Origin: Diphasiastrum complanatum
Taxonomy: Eukaryota > Streptophyta > Lycopodiopsida > Lycopodiales > Lycopodiaceae
Length of the DNA: 64,000 nucleotides
Reading direction: 5' to 3'
NCBI GenBank assembly: GCA_029204225.1
Contig: CM055095.1
Span: 13,982,049 to 14,046,048, forward strand
Program-made: the position numbers and the translations under genes
In this document: in pieces, positions 15,811 through 28,825 of the stretch
Layout of the letters: each line of letters begins with the position of its first letter
Numbering within the stretch: the stretch's first letter is position 1
The notes under the pieces: generated by a model
Seen by the model: only the letters and a program-made list of their open reading frames with translations
Database searches by the model: none
Told to the model about the DNA's origin: nothing

Positions 15811-16176
15811 TCAGCATGTCAAAAGCCTATCCACGGAATTTGTCTGGGCCTGAATGGGCATAAACGTTGGATTTCAACGTGTTTGGAGGCCGTCAGATTT
15901 CAACGTCTGTTTCAATCTTCCAATTCGCGCGATCCAGCGCCTTCTCTTTCACTTTGTCTTTTGCAGATTTGAGTGTCTTTGGAGCGATTGAGGGTGATTG
16001 AGGGCAATCAGTGCTTGAGGGCTTGAAGGTGCTTGAAGATCAATGCTTGAGAATCATTGTTTGAGGATGGTGCTTGATTTTTGTTAGTTTTGCTTTTTGT
16101 TTGTTTGTTTGAGGTTGACGTTTGTTTGTTTGTTTGAAGAGGAGATAGAGAGTCTGAAAGAACAAAAGAGATGGTG

Positions 16177-16179
<3 letters not shown>

Positions 16180-16233
<54 letters not shown>
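16180..16233. repeat. (TG)n microsatellite
   Basis: 54 bp of TG. Confidence 0.97.
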
Positions 16234-16236
<3 letters not shown>

Positions 16237-16424
16237 TAAATTTTGCATTGATTTAAAATGGTTTTGAATGGTCTTGTAATAGATTATTAGTATTATTTAG
16301 GATAGTAGATTTATGATTATTAGATTTGTAATTTGTGAGAGAGAAAGAGAGAGAGGAGGTGAAGTGTACATGTATGGTTAAAGATATTGAAAGATTTTGG
16401 AGTCTTTTTTTAAAAAATAAAGTC

Positions 16425-16550
<126 letters not shown>

Positions 16551-16925
16551 AAATAAGCATCAGACCTATAAATGAGATATTATTCAACACAACTACTTTG
16601 TGGATTCTGAATTGACATGTAAGCCTCCAGGTCTCATGATTATAATATTCACAACACAATTAGATACACTCAAATAAACTATTTGTGAATATTAGGACCA
16701 TAAATGGATCTTAGAAAGATCCACAAGAGTTTGTGTGTTTGTTTTCTATAATAGATTGTGATAGTGTTTATAATAGATTAATTTTTTATAGTGTTTATAA
16801 TAGATGGTTAGAATTATTTGAGATAATGTTTAACATTTTATATTGATGTAGAATTTAAGATTATAGATAAATACATAATCTATGGTAGTAATAGATTGTT
16901 AAATTTTTATTTATTTAGGACTAAG

Positions 16926-17046
<121 letters not shown>

Positions 17047-17182
17047 ATGAGAAGAGAAGAGAAGAGAGAAAAGGGAAGAAGTGTGTATGTATTGTGTCTT
17101 GCATTTTGAATTTAAGATAATGAAGAAAGAGAGAGAGTGTGTGTGTGATTTGATTAAGATTTAGGGTAGTAGATGAATAGAT

Positions 17183-17208
17183 TGTGTGTGTGTGTGTGTG
17201 TGTGTGTG

Positions 17209-17246
<38 letters not shown>
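17183..17246. repeat. (TG)n microsatellite
   Basis: 64 bp of TG with one CA interruption near 17209. Confidence 0.97.
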
Positions 17247-17248
<2 letters not shown>

Positions 17249-17477
17249 TTTTTTGTATTATGCATTAGTTTAGGGTATTTAAGAGTGATAGATTAATAAA
17301 TAGTGTTTGATATAAAATTATAAATATTGTTATTAATAGATTGTTAGAATTATTTAAGATAGTGTATGTGTGTTTGAGAGGATGTGTATGTGTTTTGAAA
17401 TTTGCATTGATCTATAATTTAAGTTAATAGACAAATAGATATAGATAGTGTTGGGTAGTAATAGATTGTTAAATTTA

Positions 17478-17481
<4 letters not shown>

Positions 17482-17559
<78 letters not shown>
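17482..17559. repeat. (GA)n microsatellite
   Basis: 78 bp of GA followed directly by a short TG run. Confidence 0.98.
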
Positions 17560-17562
<3 letters not shown>

Positions 17563-18380
17563 TGTGTGTGTGTTTTTTGTATTATGCATTAATTTAGGGT
17601 ATTTAAGAGTGATAGATAAATAAATAGTGTTTGATTGAATTTATATTGGATTTTTAGAGAGAGAGAGAGGGGGGGAGGGAGAGAGAGAGTGTATGTGTGT
17701 GTGTGTGTGTGTTTTGATTAAGATTTATAGTAGTAGATGACTAGATAATGTTTGATGGTAATTGTATGTCTGAATTTGCTTATAATTATGGTTCAATTGT
17801 GTAATATAATGTTATTTTTTAAATTCTTGTGCATGTGACAAAAATATTCAAAAAAAAGAGAGCGAGCAATTGCACGTCTGCACTTAAGCTTCGAGTGAGT
17901 TTACCGGTGAGTTTGTGTTATTTCAATTTGTTTTATTATTAGAATACGTTATCTAACATAGTAAGAAATTAAATGAATTCATAATTTTGATTTTGTTCAA
18001 AGCAATATCGTATTTTATCACATACACTAGCAATTAATTAATATGCAAAGGTGAAATGTAGATAATTAAAATCCCCAATCCTAGGAAGGTGTGTAGCCCC
18101 TACTTTTCTCCCGTTAAAGGCGAGGTTCTAATCTTTCCAACTTGCATGGAAAAACCTACACGCCGCAGGGAGGGAATATGTGGTGTCATTTTGAAATAGG
18201 ACATAACCGCAAGGTTCGGGTATTATAATATTGTGATGAATAAAAAAATATATACATAAAAATATACATAAAAAATATTGTGATGAATATAAAAAAAAAA
18301 GATAGATAATCATAGATCATTCTCATCATTTACATCATTTTCGTCATCACACAAGTCTTGACACTCATCTGAATCTAGGT

Positions 18381-18750
18381 CTAGGTATAATCGTAAATTT
18401 CGATCATGTCTCTTTCATGATGTGAGTTACCCTCATATTCAATCTCCTCTTCTTCTAATTCTATCTCATCCAAATGTGGGGGCCTCAAATTACCCCCAAT
18501 TTGGTCTTGTAAGATCGTAGGAATCTCATCATTTTTATTCGTACTTTCTTCTCCCATCATTTCGACATGATTTCGAGTTTGGATGAGTGGTTCAGGTTCT
18601 TCCAAAACGTCGTCAAAATTGGGTGGTGGTTTATCGTGTGTATCCAATTCAACAATATCTTTTCCTTCAAACACGCTTCGTTTCCTTGCATTAAGTTGGA
18701 TCACATACCACCATCTTGGGTCTATTCGATTTGGATGGAATATAATCTGC
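18381..18750 (-). pseudogene. Transposase C-terminal exon, acidic tail
   Basis: In frame with a splice acceptor near 18750 the sequence reads FHPNRIDPRWWYVIQLNARK and then an Asp/Glu/Pro-rich tail of about 100 residues ending at TAA near 18381. In CACTA proteins the segment (P.DP.W.VV...P) follows DUF4216. Confidence 0.7.
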
Positions 18751-18832
18751 CAAAGAATTAAAAAAAATTAAGTTAGTATTATAAGATTGATACATAAATA
18801 ATTGGATTGCGAATATTAATGACATTGAAATT

Positions 18833-19213
18833 TTAGAGTCTCACTTGTTTGCAATGTCGTGGCAATACTAAAGTGTCATGAGAGTCCATCGATATACATT
18901 TTGTTGATTCGATTTGAGAAAACTTTGAGTTATCATTTCTAATCGTGGCGTTGCTTCCACGATAGATGACCTTAAACCATTTTATGTCAAAAATAAAGTA
19001 TTTGTCATTAGTCTCATAATCGACTTCATAAATATGTTGCAATGTGGCGACATAGTCTAGGTAACCTGAAATGATATTAGGGTCTCTCGCACTAGAATGA
19101 CTCTCTTGTTGAAAGTTGGCCATTATACCACAATCATATGTACGTCGCTTGTTGTCAACTCTCTCAACACGATAATGGTGTCCATATGCCCACATGGCAG
19201 TGTATGATGTATA
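18833..19213 (-). pseudogene. Transposase DUF4216-like exon
   Basis: WAYGHHYRVERVDNKRRTYD, CGIMANFQQES, YLDYVATLQHIYEVDYETND and FIFDIKWFKVIYRG match DUF4216 of CACTA transposases (family: Y.G.L..I.EL.Y......LF.C.W.D). The Asp/Trp pattern is kept. Ends at a probable splice site near 18835. Confidence 0.85.
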
Positions 19214-19285
19214 CTAAAACACACAAAAAAAAATGTGTGTAATTAGAAATACTATTCATATATTGAGTAGTACAAAAACAAAACT

Positions 19286-20006
19286 TTACATAAACAATAT
19301 TACACTAACCTTCCATCCACATCCGCAAACCGATTCCCATTCTAATTCGGTCACTTCTTCTCCGTTTTCGGATGCTATTAGCATCGTATCAAAAACCCAT
19401 TCACGAGAGCATTTTGAAGGTAAAGGCTCCAAAGGTTCGTCATTCTCCAACGCCCTTCTTCTTCTTCGATTGATATTTCTTCTTCGTTTTAATGTTATGT
19501 TTCTTTCCTTTTTGGCTTCTTCATGCCTTGAAATCCACTTTTGCATTTGTCCACAATTATATAATATGAATGTGTCAATTTTTTCTTTTAATTGAGGTGA
19601 AAGTCTTTTTTGCACACCATTTCCTTGTGGTACTTCACCCTTAACACGTTCATCTTCTTCTTCACACCACATTTTTGGACTTGCAGGATGCAATTGTGAG
19701 ATTATTTCGGTGATATAAAACAAATATTCCTGTACAAGCCAACTTTCTGCAATGCTACCTTCTGGCCTTGCCTTTTGTCTCACAAAGCCCTTCAAAACTT
19801 TCATAAAGTGCTCAAGGTAGAACATCCATCTCATGTGCACAAGTCCTGCAATTGATACTTCTTCGATCAAATGCACTAGAAGATGAACTTGTATATTCAA
19901 AAAGGAAGTTGGAAAATCTCTTTCCAACAAACATACCATTTCAATCATTTGGATTTTCATGGAATCCAATTCACTATTTTTTATTTCTTTTGAGGAAATC
20001 CACCTG
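19286..20006 (-). pseudogene. Transposase DUF4218-like exon with basic tail
   Basis: WISSKEIKNSELDSMKIQMI then CLLERDFPTSFLNIQVHLLV, HLIEEVSIAGLVHMRWMFYL and ARPEGSIAESWLVQEYLFYI match the DUF4218 region after TNP2 (family: ...FFDIMVHLLVHLVDEI...GPV..RWMYP.ER....KG....ARPEGSIAEGY...E...F). Downstream lies a Lys/Arg-rich run (KRRRNINRRRRR), a likely nuclear localisation signal. Confidence 0.85.
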
Positions 20007-20047
20007 CAAGATTGATAGCACATTAGGTTGTTTAACACATAAAAAAA

Positions 20048-20848
20048 TTAAAATATCACATATTTATACAAGTGCTTATAAAAATATACAAACCTAATCA
20101 TCGATGACAAATTGTAAAGCGTATTTCGTACGTCATCGTTGAAGAGACCTCGAATAGAAAGTGGAAGTATGAATTGCAACATCTTATGCCAATCATGTGA
20201 TTTCAATCCACTTAATTTACCATCTTTGGTAAATGACTTGCATAAAGAATGTGCATAGCCTATTGGAGTTCTCATTTGTTTTATGACATGTTTAACATAT
20301 GAGAGTTGCTCTTTTGTAAGAATCCATGGCACGCTAGGTAGAATCTCATCTCCACCTTCGGTGTATTGAATCCAATAGGGTCTTTTCACATCGGTCGCTT
20401 GTAGATCTTCACGAGCTGCGGAGTTGTCTTTTATGCCAATGATGTGGTTCCATAAGGATTCACCGACATTTTTGAATATGTGCATAGGATCCAATAGATG
20501 GTTTATCAATAAATTCCTCCGATAGGGTAATTTATGAAAAATAGACAATCGTTTCATACCATCAATGGATTCATTCCATGAAGAATTAACATCGTGATGT
20601 TTAAGCCATTCACCATGCCATTCCGCTACTCCCATGCATGGGGGTGGTGGTGTAGCTAGAGGATTATCTCCTCGCCCTCCAAAAAATTGCCTATTCAACC
20701 TTAAAAAAGGATGATCAAGCGGCAAGTATTTGCGATAATTTTTGTACACCACTTTTTTTAACATATTTGTGCTATGTCGACCCTCCAAAAGTGGTCCACA
20801 AATATAACATGCGTTGTAACCCGATGTGGTTAAACCTACAAAGTTCAT
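20048..20848 (-). pseudogene. TNP2 transposase core, second part
   Basis: 266 codons without a stop. It begins in the zinc-like block ACYICGPLLEGR, has LPLDHPFLRLNRQFFGG, WHGEWLKHHDVNSSWNE, KLPYRRNLLINHLLDPMHIF and KNVGESLWNHIIGI (family: L...HCLDVMHIEKNVCDNLL), then PWILTKEQLSYVKHVIKQMR and LKSHDWHKMLQFILPLSIRG. A well-preserved exon; the stop-free length suggests fairly recent decay. Splices to the DUF4218-like exon ending near 20006. Confidence 0.9.
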
Positions 20849-20994
20849 AAACCAAATTAAACAAAAGCTTAGTTAAATATACTCAAACGTTAAACCCTAA
20901 AACGGATTAGATTCATTATATAGATACCTGAACATTCGCTTAAACTGGGGTAGTCATGCATCGTCCACATTGAAATTCCACAAACAACGAAATT

Positions 20995-21663
20995 TCATTG
21001 TTGTAAAGGTCTCGAGATGTCGTATGCGTGAATACCATTCCAAAGAATGCACAATTCATCAATCAAAGGTGCAAGATACACATCCATGTTCTTGGCCTTG
21101 TACTTTCCTGGAATCAATAAAGCCAATAACAAGTGTCTCGTTTTAATACTCAACCATGGAGGTATGTTGTAATTAACGAGCACAACTGGCCATGTGGACC
21201 AAGTTGATGCTTGAACGCTAAAAGGATTTACGCCATCCATAGCAAGGCCAAATCTCAAATCACGAGGTTCGTTTTTAAACTCGGACCATTGGTCTTCAAT
21301 ATGTTTCCATGCAGGTGAATCACTTGGTACTCGCATCACATCATCCGTAGATCGATTTTTGACATGCCAATCCATTAGCTGTGCCAAAGATTTACATTGA
21401 AATAAACATTGCAATCATGGGATAATTGGAAAATGTCGTAACACTTCTCGTGGCACCTTATCCCCATGTACGTCATTTCAAAAACGTGAAGCGTTACACA
21501 CTGGACATTGAAGCTTTTCTGAATGCTCAGCTCTATATAGAACATGGTCTTCTGGACATGCATGTATTGTGTCATAATCCATTCCAAGAACGGTCATCAT
21601 CTTTCGTGCTTCTTTTCGTGTTTTAGGTATCACATTTTCTTTCGGAAGTATTCGATGCAACAA
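20995..21663 (-). pseudogene. TNP2 transposase core, first part
   Basis: It encodes LHRILPKENVIPKTRKEARK, DTIHACPEDHVLYRAEH and CPVCNASRF, typical of TNP2 (HACPNDCILYWKE..., CP.C..SR). A TGA follows at about 21480, the frame goes on with DVHGDKVPREVLRHFPIIP, a second TGA follows at about 21420, then QCLFQCKSLAQLMDWHVKNR, DLRFGLAMDGVNPFS and WPVVLVNYNIPPWL, LLALLIPGK. The phrase 'LAMDGVNPF' is the most conserved block of the family and holds a core Asp. Confidence 0.85.
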
Positions 21664-21703
21664 CCTAAAAAAAGAGCAATGTGAGTTGTTAGAAAAAAAA
21701 AAA

Positions 21704-22171
21704 TTAACTTAATGTAAATATGCTATAAAGTATAATAGTTGTGTTATGCGTTAAGTACCCAAATAAAGTTGTCACGCTACGATCACTCCATTTGTATGTT
21801 GCTTGAAGGTTTAGAATAAGAATTGACGTAGCTAGTCTCGAAATGGATGCTCCAGGATATAGAGGAGTGGCTGTCTCCTTGCGTAATAGAATCTCGTCTT
21901 CATCCATCTCAAGTTGTTCGTGATCTCCGTTTTCATTAGAAGATGCATGCATATCATCATTCTCATTTGTTTCAAAGTAAGATTCAAACATGTTGTGCAT
22001 TGCTTCATCGTGTTGCACCTCATCATCATAATCATTAGAATCAAGTTGATTATTTTCTTTTTCAATTGTGTTTGCCTCTTCAATTTGTTTCATTCTTTGT
22101 TTTCTCATGTCTATCAAAACTTGACGTTGATTGTAACTAAACACAGATGGATCAACTCCGTGAAATGGCAT
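21704..22171 (-). pseudogene. Transposase linker exon, acidic
   Basis: The frame MPFHGVDPSVFSYNQRQVLI is followed by a Lys/Glu-rich helix and a long Asp/Glu/Asn-rich stretch, then EEDEILLRKETATPLYPGAS-like sequence and LATSILILNLQATYKWSDRS, which resembles the N-terminal edge of the TNP2 region (normally ...F..LKAKYGWSDKSF..LL..L). An intron separates it from the next exon at 21663. Confidence 0.6.
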
Positions 22172-22249
22172 TCGATGTATTGGCTACACACATGAAACAA
22201 ATTTCATAAGTGACATATATAGATTAATGAAGGTTATAATAAAAAACAA

Positions 22250-22440
22250 TCATATAAAATTAACAAACCTCAACATCTTCCAAATTCGATGGTTTACCTT
22301 CTTCTTTTCGTCCAAACTTCCACAAATGATTTTCAACAATGCGTCTTTCATGCATCTTTTGTCCATCACACTTGAGGCACGTGCACCATATTTTATTTTG
22401 AAAATAATTTTTCTATGAGAAACAAAAATCAAGTGCATGT
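22250..22440 (-). pseudogene. Transposase-associated N-terminal domain exon
   Basis: In the right minus frame: IWCTCLKCDGQKMHERRIVE then NHLWKFGRKEEGKP. The C-x-C-x2-C cluster followed by H and a NHLW/KHLY motif is the plant transposase-associated domain that precedes TNP2. The following exon begins near 22185 (MPFHGVDPSVFSYNQRQ). No convincing start codon for the whole protein was found. Confidence 0.6.
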
Positions 22441-22869
22441 CACTTTAGCACACTATTTTAACTTATAATAACAAAGTTTTTATGAACAAGAACACATGCA
22501 AGTTTATTACTTACCCTACTAACTTGAGTACTGTCTTCATCGCTAGACTGACCTGAATGTAATTCATCTCGTTGTGGTAAACTGCATATATGCACAAGTA
22601 CAAAACACAAATAGCATAAAATTATTGTATGATTCTAATGTTTTAATTTTTAGATATACCTATTCTTATACATTGTCGCTTACATGATTCTTATGCCAAT
22701 CTTGGTGCAAGTTTGAGCTCTACACGCATAGCTCTCTCCTTTTGTTAACACAGGTATGAAAGTCCCACTCCAATATGCATTGAAGTTTTGTAATCGATTT
22801 TTTTTTCTACTTCATTTCAATATATTAGGGTTTATTGTAATGTATTGTATGTTTGTGAATGTAGTAATC

Positions 22870-23089
22870 ATGTCGGTGTCAGGCAGTGGTGAAAGCTCGA
22901 GAGACTTTGTAAAAAATTTATATGAATAATTAACTCTCGAGCAAAGAACACAACTGCAAAATATGCTTAGCCAAAATGAGGGTGGTCCCTCACAAGAGGC
23001 CGCGGCTCCCGCCCCCATCGAAGAGTCATCCACAAATCCTTATTATGACGTGGATCCTCAAGGCAATATAATTGCCAATAGAAAAACGT
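22870..23089 (+). pseudogene. Small CACTA-associated ORF (copy B)
   Basis: Starts MSVSGSGESSRDFVKNLYE, is interrupted by TAA at 22927-22929, and continues LTLEQRTQLQNMLSQNEGG, a Pro/Ala/Glu linker and NPYYDVDPQGNIIANRK. It runs divergently from the transposase and ends where the GACGTC repeats begin. Similar to the ORF at 401-742. Function unknown; probably part of the second gene of CACTA elements. Confidence 0.5.
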
Positions 23090-23350
23090 CGCAATCCGAC
23101 AGCCATGTCAGACAGTTTGCGACGTCTTTGGACGTCACAATCCGACGTCCACATAGGACGTCGCATTTCAATGTCCACGTCAGACGTCACAATGCGACGT
23201 CCAAGTCAGCACTGTCCGCCACGTCATGCCTGTCGGACTGCGACGTATTTTAAAGTCGTCGGATTCCGACGACCTTATAGCGACGTGTTTTTCCGACGTC
23301 CGCGATGAATTAAAAAAAAATCAAACCCGCGATTCACGTCGCAAATCGCG
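23085..23350. repeat. Right subterminal repeats of CACTA B
   Basis: Dense GACGTC, TCCGACG and GCGACG motifs in both orientations, including GTCGTCGGATTCCGACGAC, an almost perfect palindrome, near 23256. Confidence 0.75.
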
Positions 23351-23367
23351 ACGGGTGTTGTTGTGTG

Positions 23368-23580
23368 TGCTATGTGAAAGGAGGAGTTTACTCTTTATAT
23401 TCCTAAATCTTTGGGAAAATGTGATGATGTAAGGGAGACATGTGCTATGGCTAAAGCACCTAAGTTGTACTTTCCAAGTTCTACCACAAAGTTATCAACA
23501 TCATTCGAACCTATCCACTCAAAGGTGCATTTTGGAAATGCAAGAGGCATTGTGTATCTACTTTTTTTAACCGCTCATAG
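23368..23580 (+). pseudogene. Copia integrase N-terminal fragment
   Basis: One frame at about 23430-23555 reads VRETCAMAKAPKLYFPSSTT then LSTSFEPIHSKVHFGNARG, which fits the linker between the zinc motif and the first catalytic Asp of copia integrase (family: C..CK..K....PF..S......PF.LIHSD.WGP). The first catalytic Asp appears as Lys (HSK), so it is dead. Same strand as the copia at 15.0-15.5 kb, consistent with interruption by CACTA B. Coding fades after 23560. Confidence 0.6.
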
Positions 23581-24214
23581 TTCATGATCATTAGAAAAAA
23601 TTTGTTCTACTTTTTAATTAAGAACTATGATTATATTTAGTAAGCCAAAATCAGCCCTTGGAGCTATGTATAGTTTGTCATAGTTTAATCAAACTATTTT
23701 TGAGGAGTGTGAGAAATAATGCAAAATATAGCTTGATTAGGCCAATTTCATGTACATAATGTCATTAGACATGTGTGGAGCCTATTGCCACGTGTGAAAC
23801 ATGAGTATAGGTTAACTTGTAAATAATCCCAAGAGCCATTAAGACAAATAGCAAAGTTTTTCAAGTTAGAATGCACTTTCCTAGATTCTAGCTTTTTTCA
23901 AGAGGTGCAATCTGATTGGATGGCCATATATCTGCATGAGACTTTAGGAGGGCCAAAGTGGTTGTATTTTCCCACATGTGTGAAACACGTCAGGTCAGCC
24001 CAAGCCTCAAGCTTTTTGTATATGTTCCAATTTGGAGCTCATTCGGTGAGAACAATTTGAAGAGATCTTGAGGATTTTGCATCAAGCTTGTCTATCTCAG
24101 CTATTTGCAGGCATTTTGGTGGATCCAATGCTTTAATTAGTGTTAGTACTTTGCTCTAAGTTCTTTGTCCATACATCAGGTTGAGATTCATGTGTGAATA
24201 TTATTTGATCATTT
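23581..24214. other. No recognised gene
   Basis: AT-rich; decayed copia or later insertion. Confidence 0.4.
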
Positions 24215-24487
24215 ACTAGTGTATAGAGTGTTTTCTTGTGTGTAGTATACTTAGGGTTTGGATCTTGCTTATGGTATGGGACATAAGTAGGGTTTGGATC
24301 TGAGTATGCTATGGTGTGTGGTGGTATGCTTGTGGAGGACAGATCCATGGAGGCTTGAAGATCCTTACTTGCAGGTGGAGGCATCCTAGCTTGGAGTTGG
24401 GGAGCATCTTGGAGCTTGCAAGTTACTTGGAGGACCTTTGGAGGCACTACCTTTGGATTAGGAGGACTTCTTGACTTCACTTGTAAT
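24215..24487 (+). repeat. LTR fragment of the family ending at 63.99 kb
   Basis: Closely similar on the same strand to the last part of the LTR at 63590-63987 (shared blocks such as GGTTTGGATCTTGCTTATGG and TTACTTGCAGGTGGAGGCAT). Similarity stops at CTTGTAA, exactly where the other copy meets its primer-binding site. Confidence 0.8.
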
Positions 24488-25360
24488 ACTACTGTTGTGG
24501 TTGGTTGGCATGCTGCTTGGGGCGTTTTTTTCTGGCGATGTCTGGTTTGTTTAGTATTTAGGTGTGTTTGTTCTTCTTCGTGGTGTTGCTGATCATGGTG
24601 TCTAGGGTACCTTTTTCCGGTGTACTTTTTTCTTTTGTTTCCTTGATGTTTGCTTAGTTCCTTGCATTTGGTCTTTTGGGATTTTGGGCTTTGTTGTTGT
24701 TTTTGCAGTGGCCGCTTGGGGGTTTGTTGTGTCTTGCTTTCCTGTTTATTGTGGTTTACTTCTTCTTCTTTTTTGGTTTTTTCTTAGTTTATGTTCTTTT
24801 TGTTCTGGTTAGAGTTTTCAGTGTTCTTTAGTTCTACTTTTCTTGCTTTAGTTTATTGTGTTCATTTTAGTTATGGTCTGACTTTATTAAGTCTTTTCAT
24901 TTGTCTTTTTAACTGTGTTACTTTGTTTTATTGGCTGTTTTTTTCCGGTTGTCTTGGTTAGAGTAATGCTTTTAGTGCTTTTTTACTACCTCTGTAGTTT
25001 GATTGGTAGTTGGTGGTTCTCACTGTTGTTTTTTGACTTCATGTCGGTATGGGACATGCTTTTTTAAGTCTTTTCTTTAGTTTGGTTTGGGTACAATATT
25101 GTATTGGCTGTTTTTTACATGTTGTTTTGGTTTATAGGTTTGCTGTGTGTGTTTTTTTCCGCCTCTATTGATTGATTGTTTATCATTGGGGTACTTATTT
25201 TTTTTGGCAGTTATACATGTTCGACTCTTATTGGTGGTCGTCTATTTCTTTATTTTTTTATTTGTTGGTGTACTGCCATTGACTCATATGGTTAAAAAGC
25301 CCTTTTTATGATATCTCACAACTCCCACTGGGCTGTTTACATAACTATTTTTATGAAAAA
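24488..25360 (+). repeat. T/G-rich strand-biased segment ending in an A-run
   Basis: The plus strand is very rich in T and G with few A for nearly 900 bp, has no ORF, and ends in ATTTTTATGAAAAAAAAA at about 25350-25366. This may be the 3' untranslated end of a LINE or another retroposed RNA. Confidence 0.4.
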
Positions 25361-25689
25361 AAAACTTCTTATATTACTTCTAAACAAGATAGATCCAGTA
25401 AAAGTTTTTGGTGTGCCCTTCAATTGACTCTAAAGGATAAAAATTAGCCCTTTGATGTTCTCTGATAGTTCTCATTGCTCAAATAACAGTACTTTGTGTG
25501 AAATTTTCTTCCGAGAATACTTGTTATGGCAGATGAATACATAATAATTACCAACGATTACACTTGAGCACAATACTAATAAGTGTTACTGTCATAGACT
25601 GGCTTTTTTGACTACCAATCGAGTACACACGTACGGTAAAAGATGGGTGTGTGTGTTGATGGTCAGGGGATAGGACCAATAAGAAACCA

Positions 25690-26615
25690 ATGTTTTTTTG
25701 TATGAGTGGAAATAAGGTCCTTGTTTGGTGTTGGCATTTAAACACTGCCTACAATATGACCAAACATTTGTTGAGAAAAAATAGAAGAACTTTTGCTTTT
25801 ATTTGTCAATCTAGATATGTCTTTTCTATGTTGAGAAAATTCAATATGCAAAATTGTAAAGATATAGATACTCCCATGGAGCAACATGTAAAAGACCTTA
25901 TTAAAGGTGATGAAAGATCCTTCGAGGACATCACGCTTTATAGGAGTCTTATAGGCTCCTTAATTTGGCTTACTATCACTAGACACGATTGACCTATTGT
26001 GTGCACAAATTGAGTCAATTTATGCAAGATTCTAAGATACAACATTGGAAGATGGCCAAGAGAGCTCTAAGATATGTATCTTCTACTCAAGATTATGGTT
26101 TATTGTACAAGAATGAAGATCTAACCATTGTTTGCTATTCAGATTCCGATTTTGCAAGTGATAAAATGGATCGAAAGTCCATTAATGCATATACTATCTT
26201 TCTTGGAGGCAATCTTGTGTCTTGGCTTTCAAAGAAGCAAGATACCATATCCCTATCTTCTTGTGAGGCCAAGTACAAAGCACTTACTACAACAACTAAA
26301 GAGGTGCCTTGGATCAAGAGGTTAATCATGGAGCTAAAGTGCATCAAAGAGGATGATCTTCCCTTGATCAACTGTGACAACATATCGGCCCAAGCTCTTG
26401 CCAACAATCCTATTTTTCATGCAAGAAGCAAGCATATAGAAGTGGCACACCATTTTGTAAGGGAAAAGCTCATTGGAGGTGAAATCAACTTGGAACATGT
26501 CAACACGTCTTCATGTATTGCTGATCTTCTCACAAAGCCACTTTGCAAAAGTGCCTTCTCAAAGCATAGATCTAATCTTGGTCTTATCTCAAGATCGATG
26601 CTTGATCCACATTAG
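25690..26615 (+). pseudogene. Copia RT end and RNase H
   Basis: Two frames, shifted once near 25990. The first carries RYVFSMLRKFNMQNCKDIDT (end of RT). The second has LTYCVHKLSQFMQ, IQHWKMAKRALRYVSSTQDY, YSDSDFASDKMDRKSINAYT, LVSWLSKKQDTISLSSCEAK, the C-terminal HARSKHIEVAHHFVREKLIG and ADLLTKPL, close to full-length copia RNase H with its Asp residues kept. The RT active site is missing. A polypurine tract (AGGAGGAG) leads straight into the LTR at 26634. Confidence 0.9.
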
Positions 26616-26633
26616 ATACTTTTTTAGGAGGAG

Positions 26634-27246
26634 TGTTGAAATATTGGAAAAATCTATCTAATGTTGTAAGTAGGGTTCCTAAAAATGCCAAAGATGAATT
26701 AAGCTCTTTTGGCTTAGTAAAGACCCATCTTAGAATAAAATATTCAAGGTAGGTAGAAGTAGAAACTCGAGCTACCATAGGAATTGCCATTTGTACTTTG
26801 CATGCCACATTTAATGCATGAAAATACTAGGTGGCACAATTAGACATATTGAGGTGGCTTGAATAAGTCTAGATAGCTTGAGAGGTGGATTCATAAATCC
26901 AATTCAACTCAAAGTAGGAGGAGAGTCCATGGATCTATATATATGTTATGTACTCTCATTGAGAAGATGATGAAATTTGTGTATAATGCAAATTTGGCGA
27001 CTAAGCTCTTTGTGCCCTCTCTCTCTACTCGAGTTTGTACTTTCATATTCTCTCTCTAGCCGAGTTGAGGCATTTATTGTACTTAGTTTCATGTGTTGTT
27101 GACAGATCTTGCTTGTAACACAATAATATTTCTTGTATGATCAGCTTTCCTATTGTCAATCAATGCTAGTTTGATCTTTATGGTATTATTGGGCTTAGGA
27201 GACCAAAAGTACATGTGTAGGGCATCCCACACGTGTGATTTCAACA
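26634..27246 (+). repeat. Copia 3' LTR, 613 bp
   Basis: Starts TGTTGAAATATTGG after the polypurine tract and ends GTGATTTCAACA; the ends form the inverted repeat TGTTGAAAT/ATTTCAACA. No matching 5' LTR was found in the window. Confidence 0.85.
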
Positions 27247-28451
<1,205 letters not shown>

Positions 28452-28496
28452 TTGTAATAAAGATGCTTTTGCTTTGTGAGCTCTTTGCTTGATGTG

Positions 28497-28634
28497 AGCT
28501 CCTCCATCACTCTGTTACTTGTGGATGTTGTTTATGGTTTCGATGGTTGGCAATCAGTCAGTGATTGCATCTCTAATATGCACTCTCCACTAGATCAGAA
28601 TTTTCACATAGAATGTTAAGTTGGTATAAGAGCC
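28497..28634 (+). repeat. LTR end with primer-binding site
   Basis: 28497-28617 matches 13827-13945. It is followed by TTGGTATAAGAGCC at 28621-28634, a tRNA-Met type primer site, so this is probably the 3' end of a 5' LTR. No gag follows. Confidence 0.55.
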
Positions 28635-28825
28635 GATAGGCTGTGGAGGAACATGCACGATCGAAGCTCTTGGAAGAGCAGTTTCATCGACGGTAGCATC
28701 AGAACCGAGCAACGATAAGGACGTCGTACAGGTACGAGATGGTCCAAGGTGATCGGTGACACAAAGCCCTTTGATTCAGTGCATATGAAACTAATTCGTA
28801 GAATCAAAGTTAAGAAAATTAGCTA

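Larger units (their letters stand above)
18381..22440 (-). pseudogene. CACTA transposase gene (TNP2 type), multi-exon, with in-frame stops
   Basis: Domain order on the minus strand: N-terminal transposase-associated Cys motif (22.4-22.25 kb), linker, TNP2 core (21.66-20.05 kb), DUF4218-like region (20.0-19.3 kb), DUF4216-like region (19.2-18.8 kb), acidic C-terminus (18.75-18.38 kb). This matches plant CACTA transposases, which bind the element ends and catalyse cut-and-paste movement in the nucleus. Exons are separated by AT-rich introns. At least two TGA codons interrupt the core near 21480 and 21420, so this copy is probably inactive. The parts are listed separately below. Confidence 0.85.

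Noticed and set aside
18128-18313. Small minus ORF rich in Phe/Tyr
   Set aside because: AT-rich intergenic reading without motif or context beyond the transposase end.
22914-23308. Minus- and plus-strand ORFs overlapping the CACTA right end
   Set aside because: Apart from the conserved small ORF, they read through GACGTC repeats (RRP, SDVH patterns).
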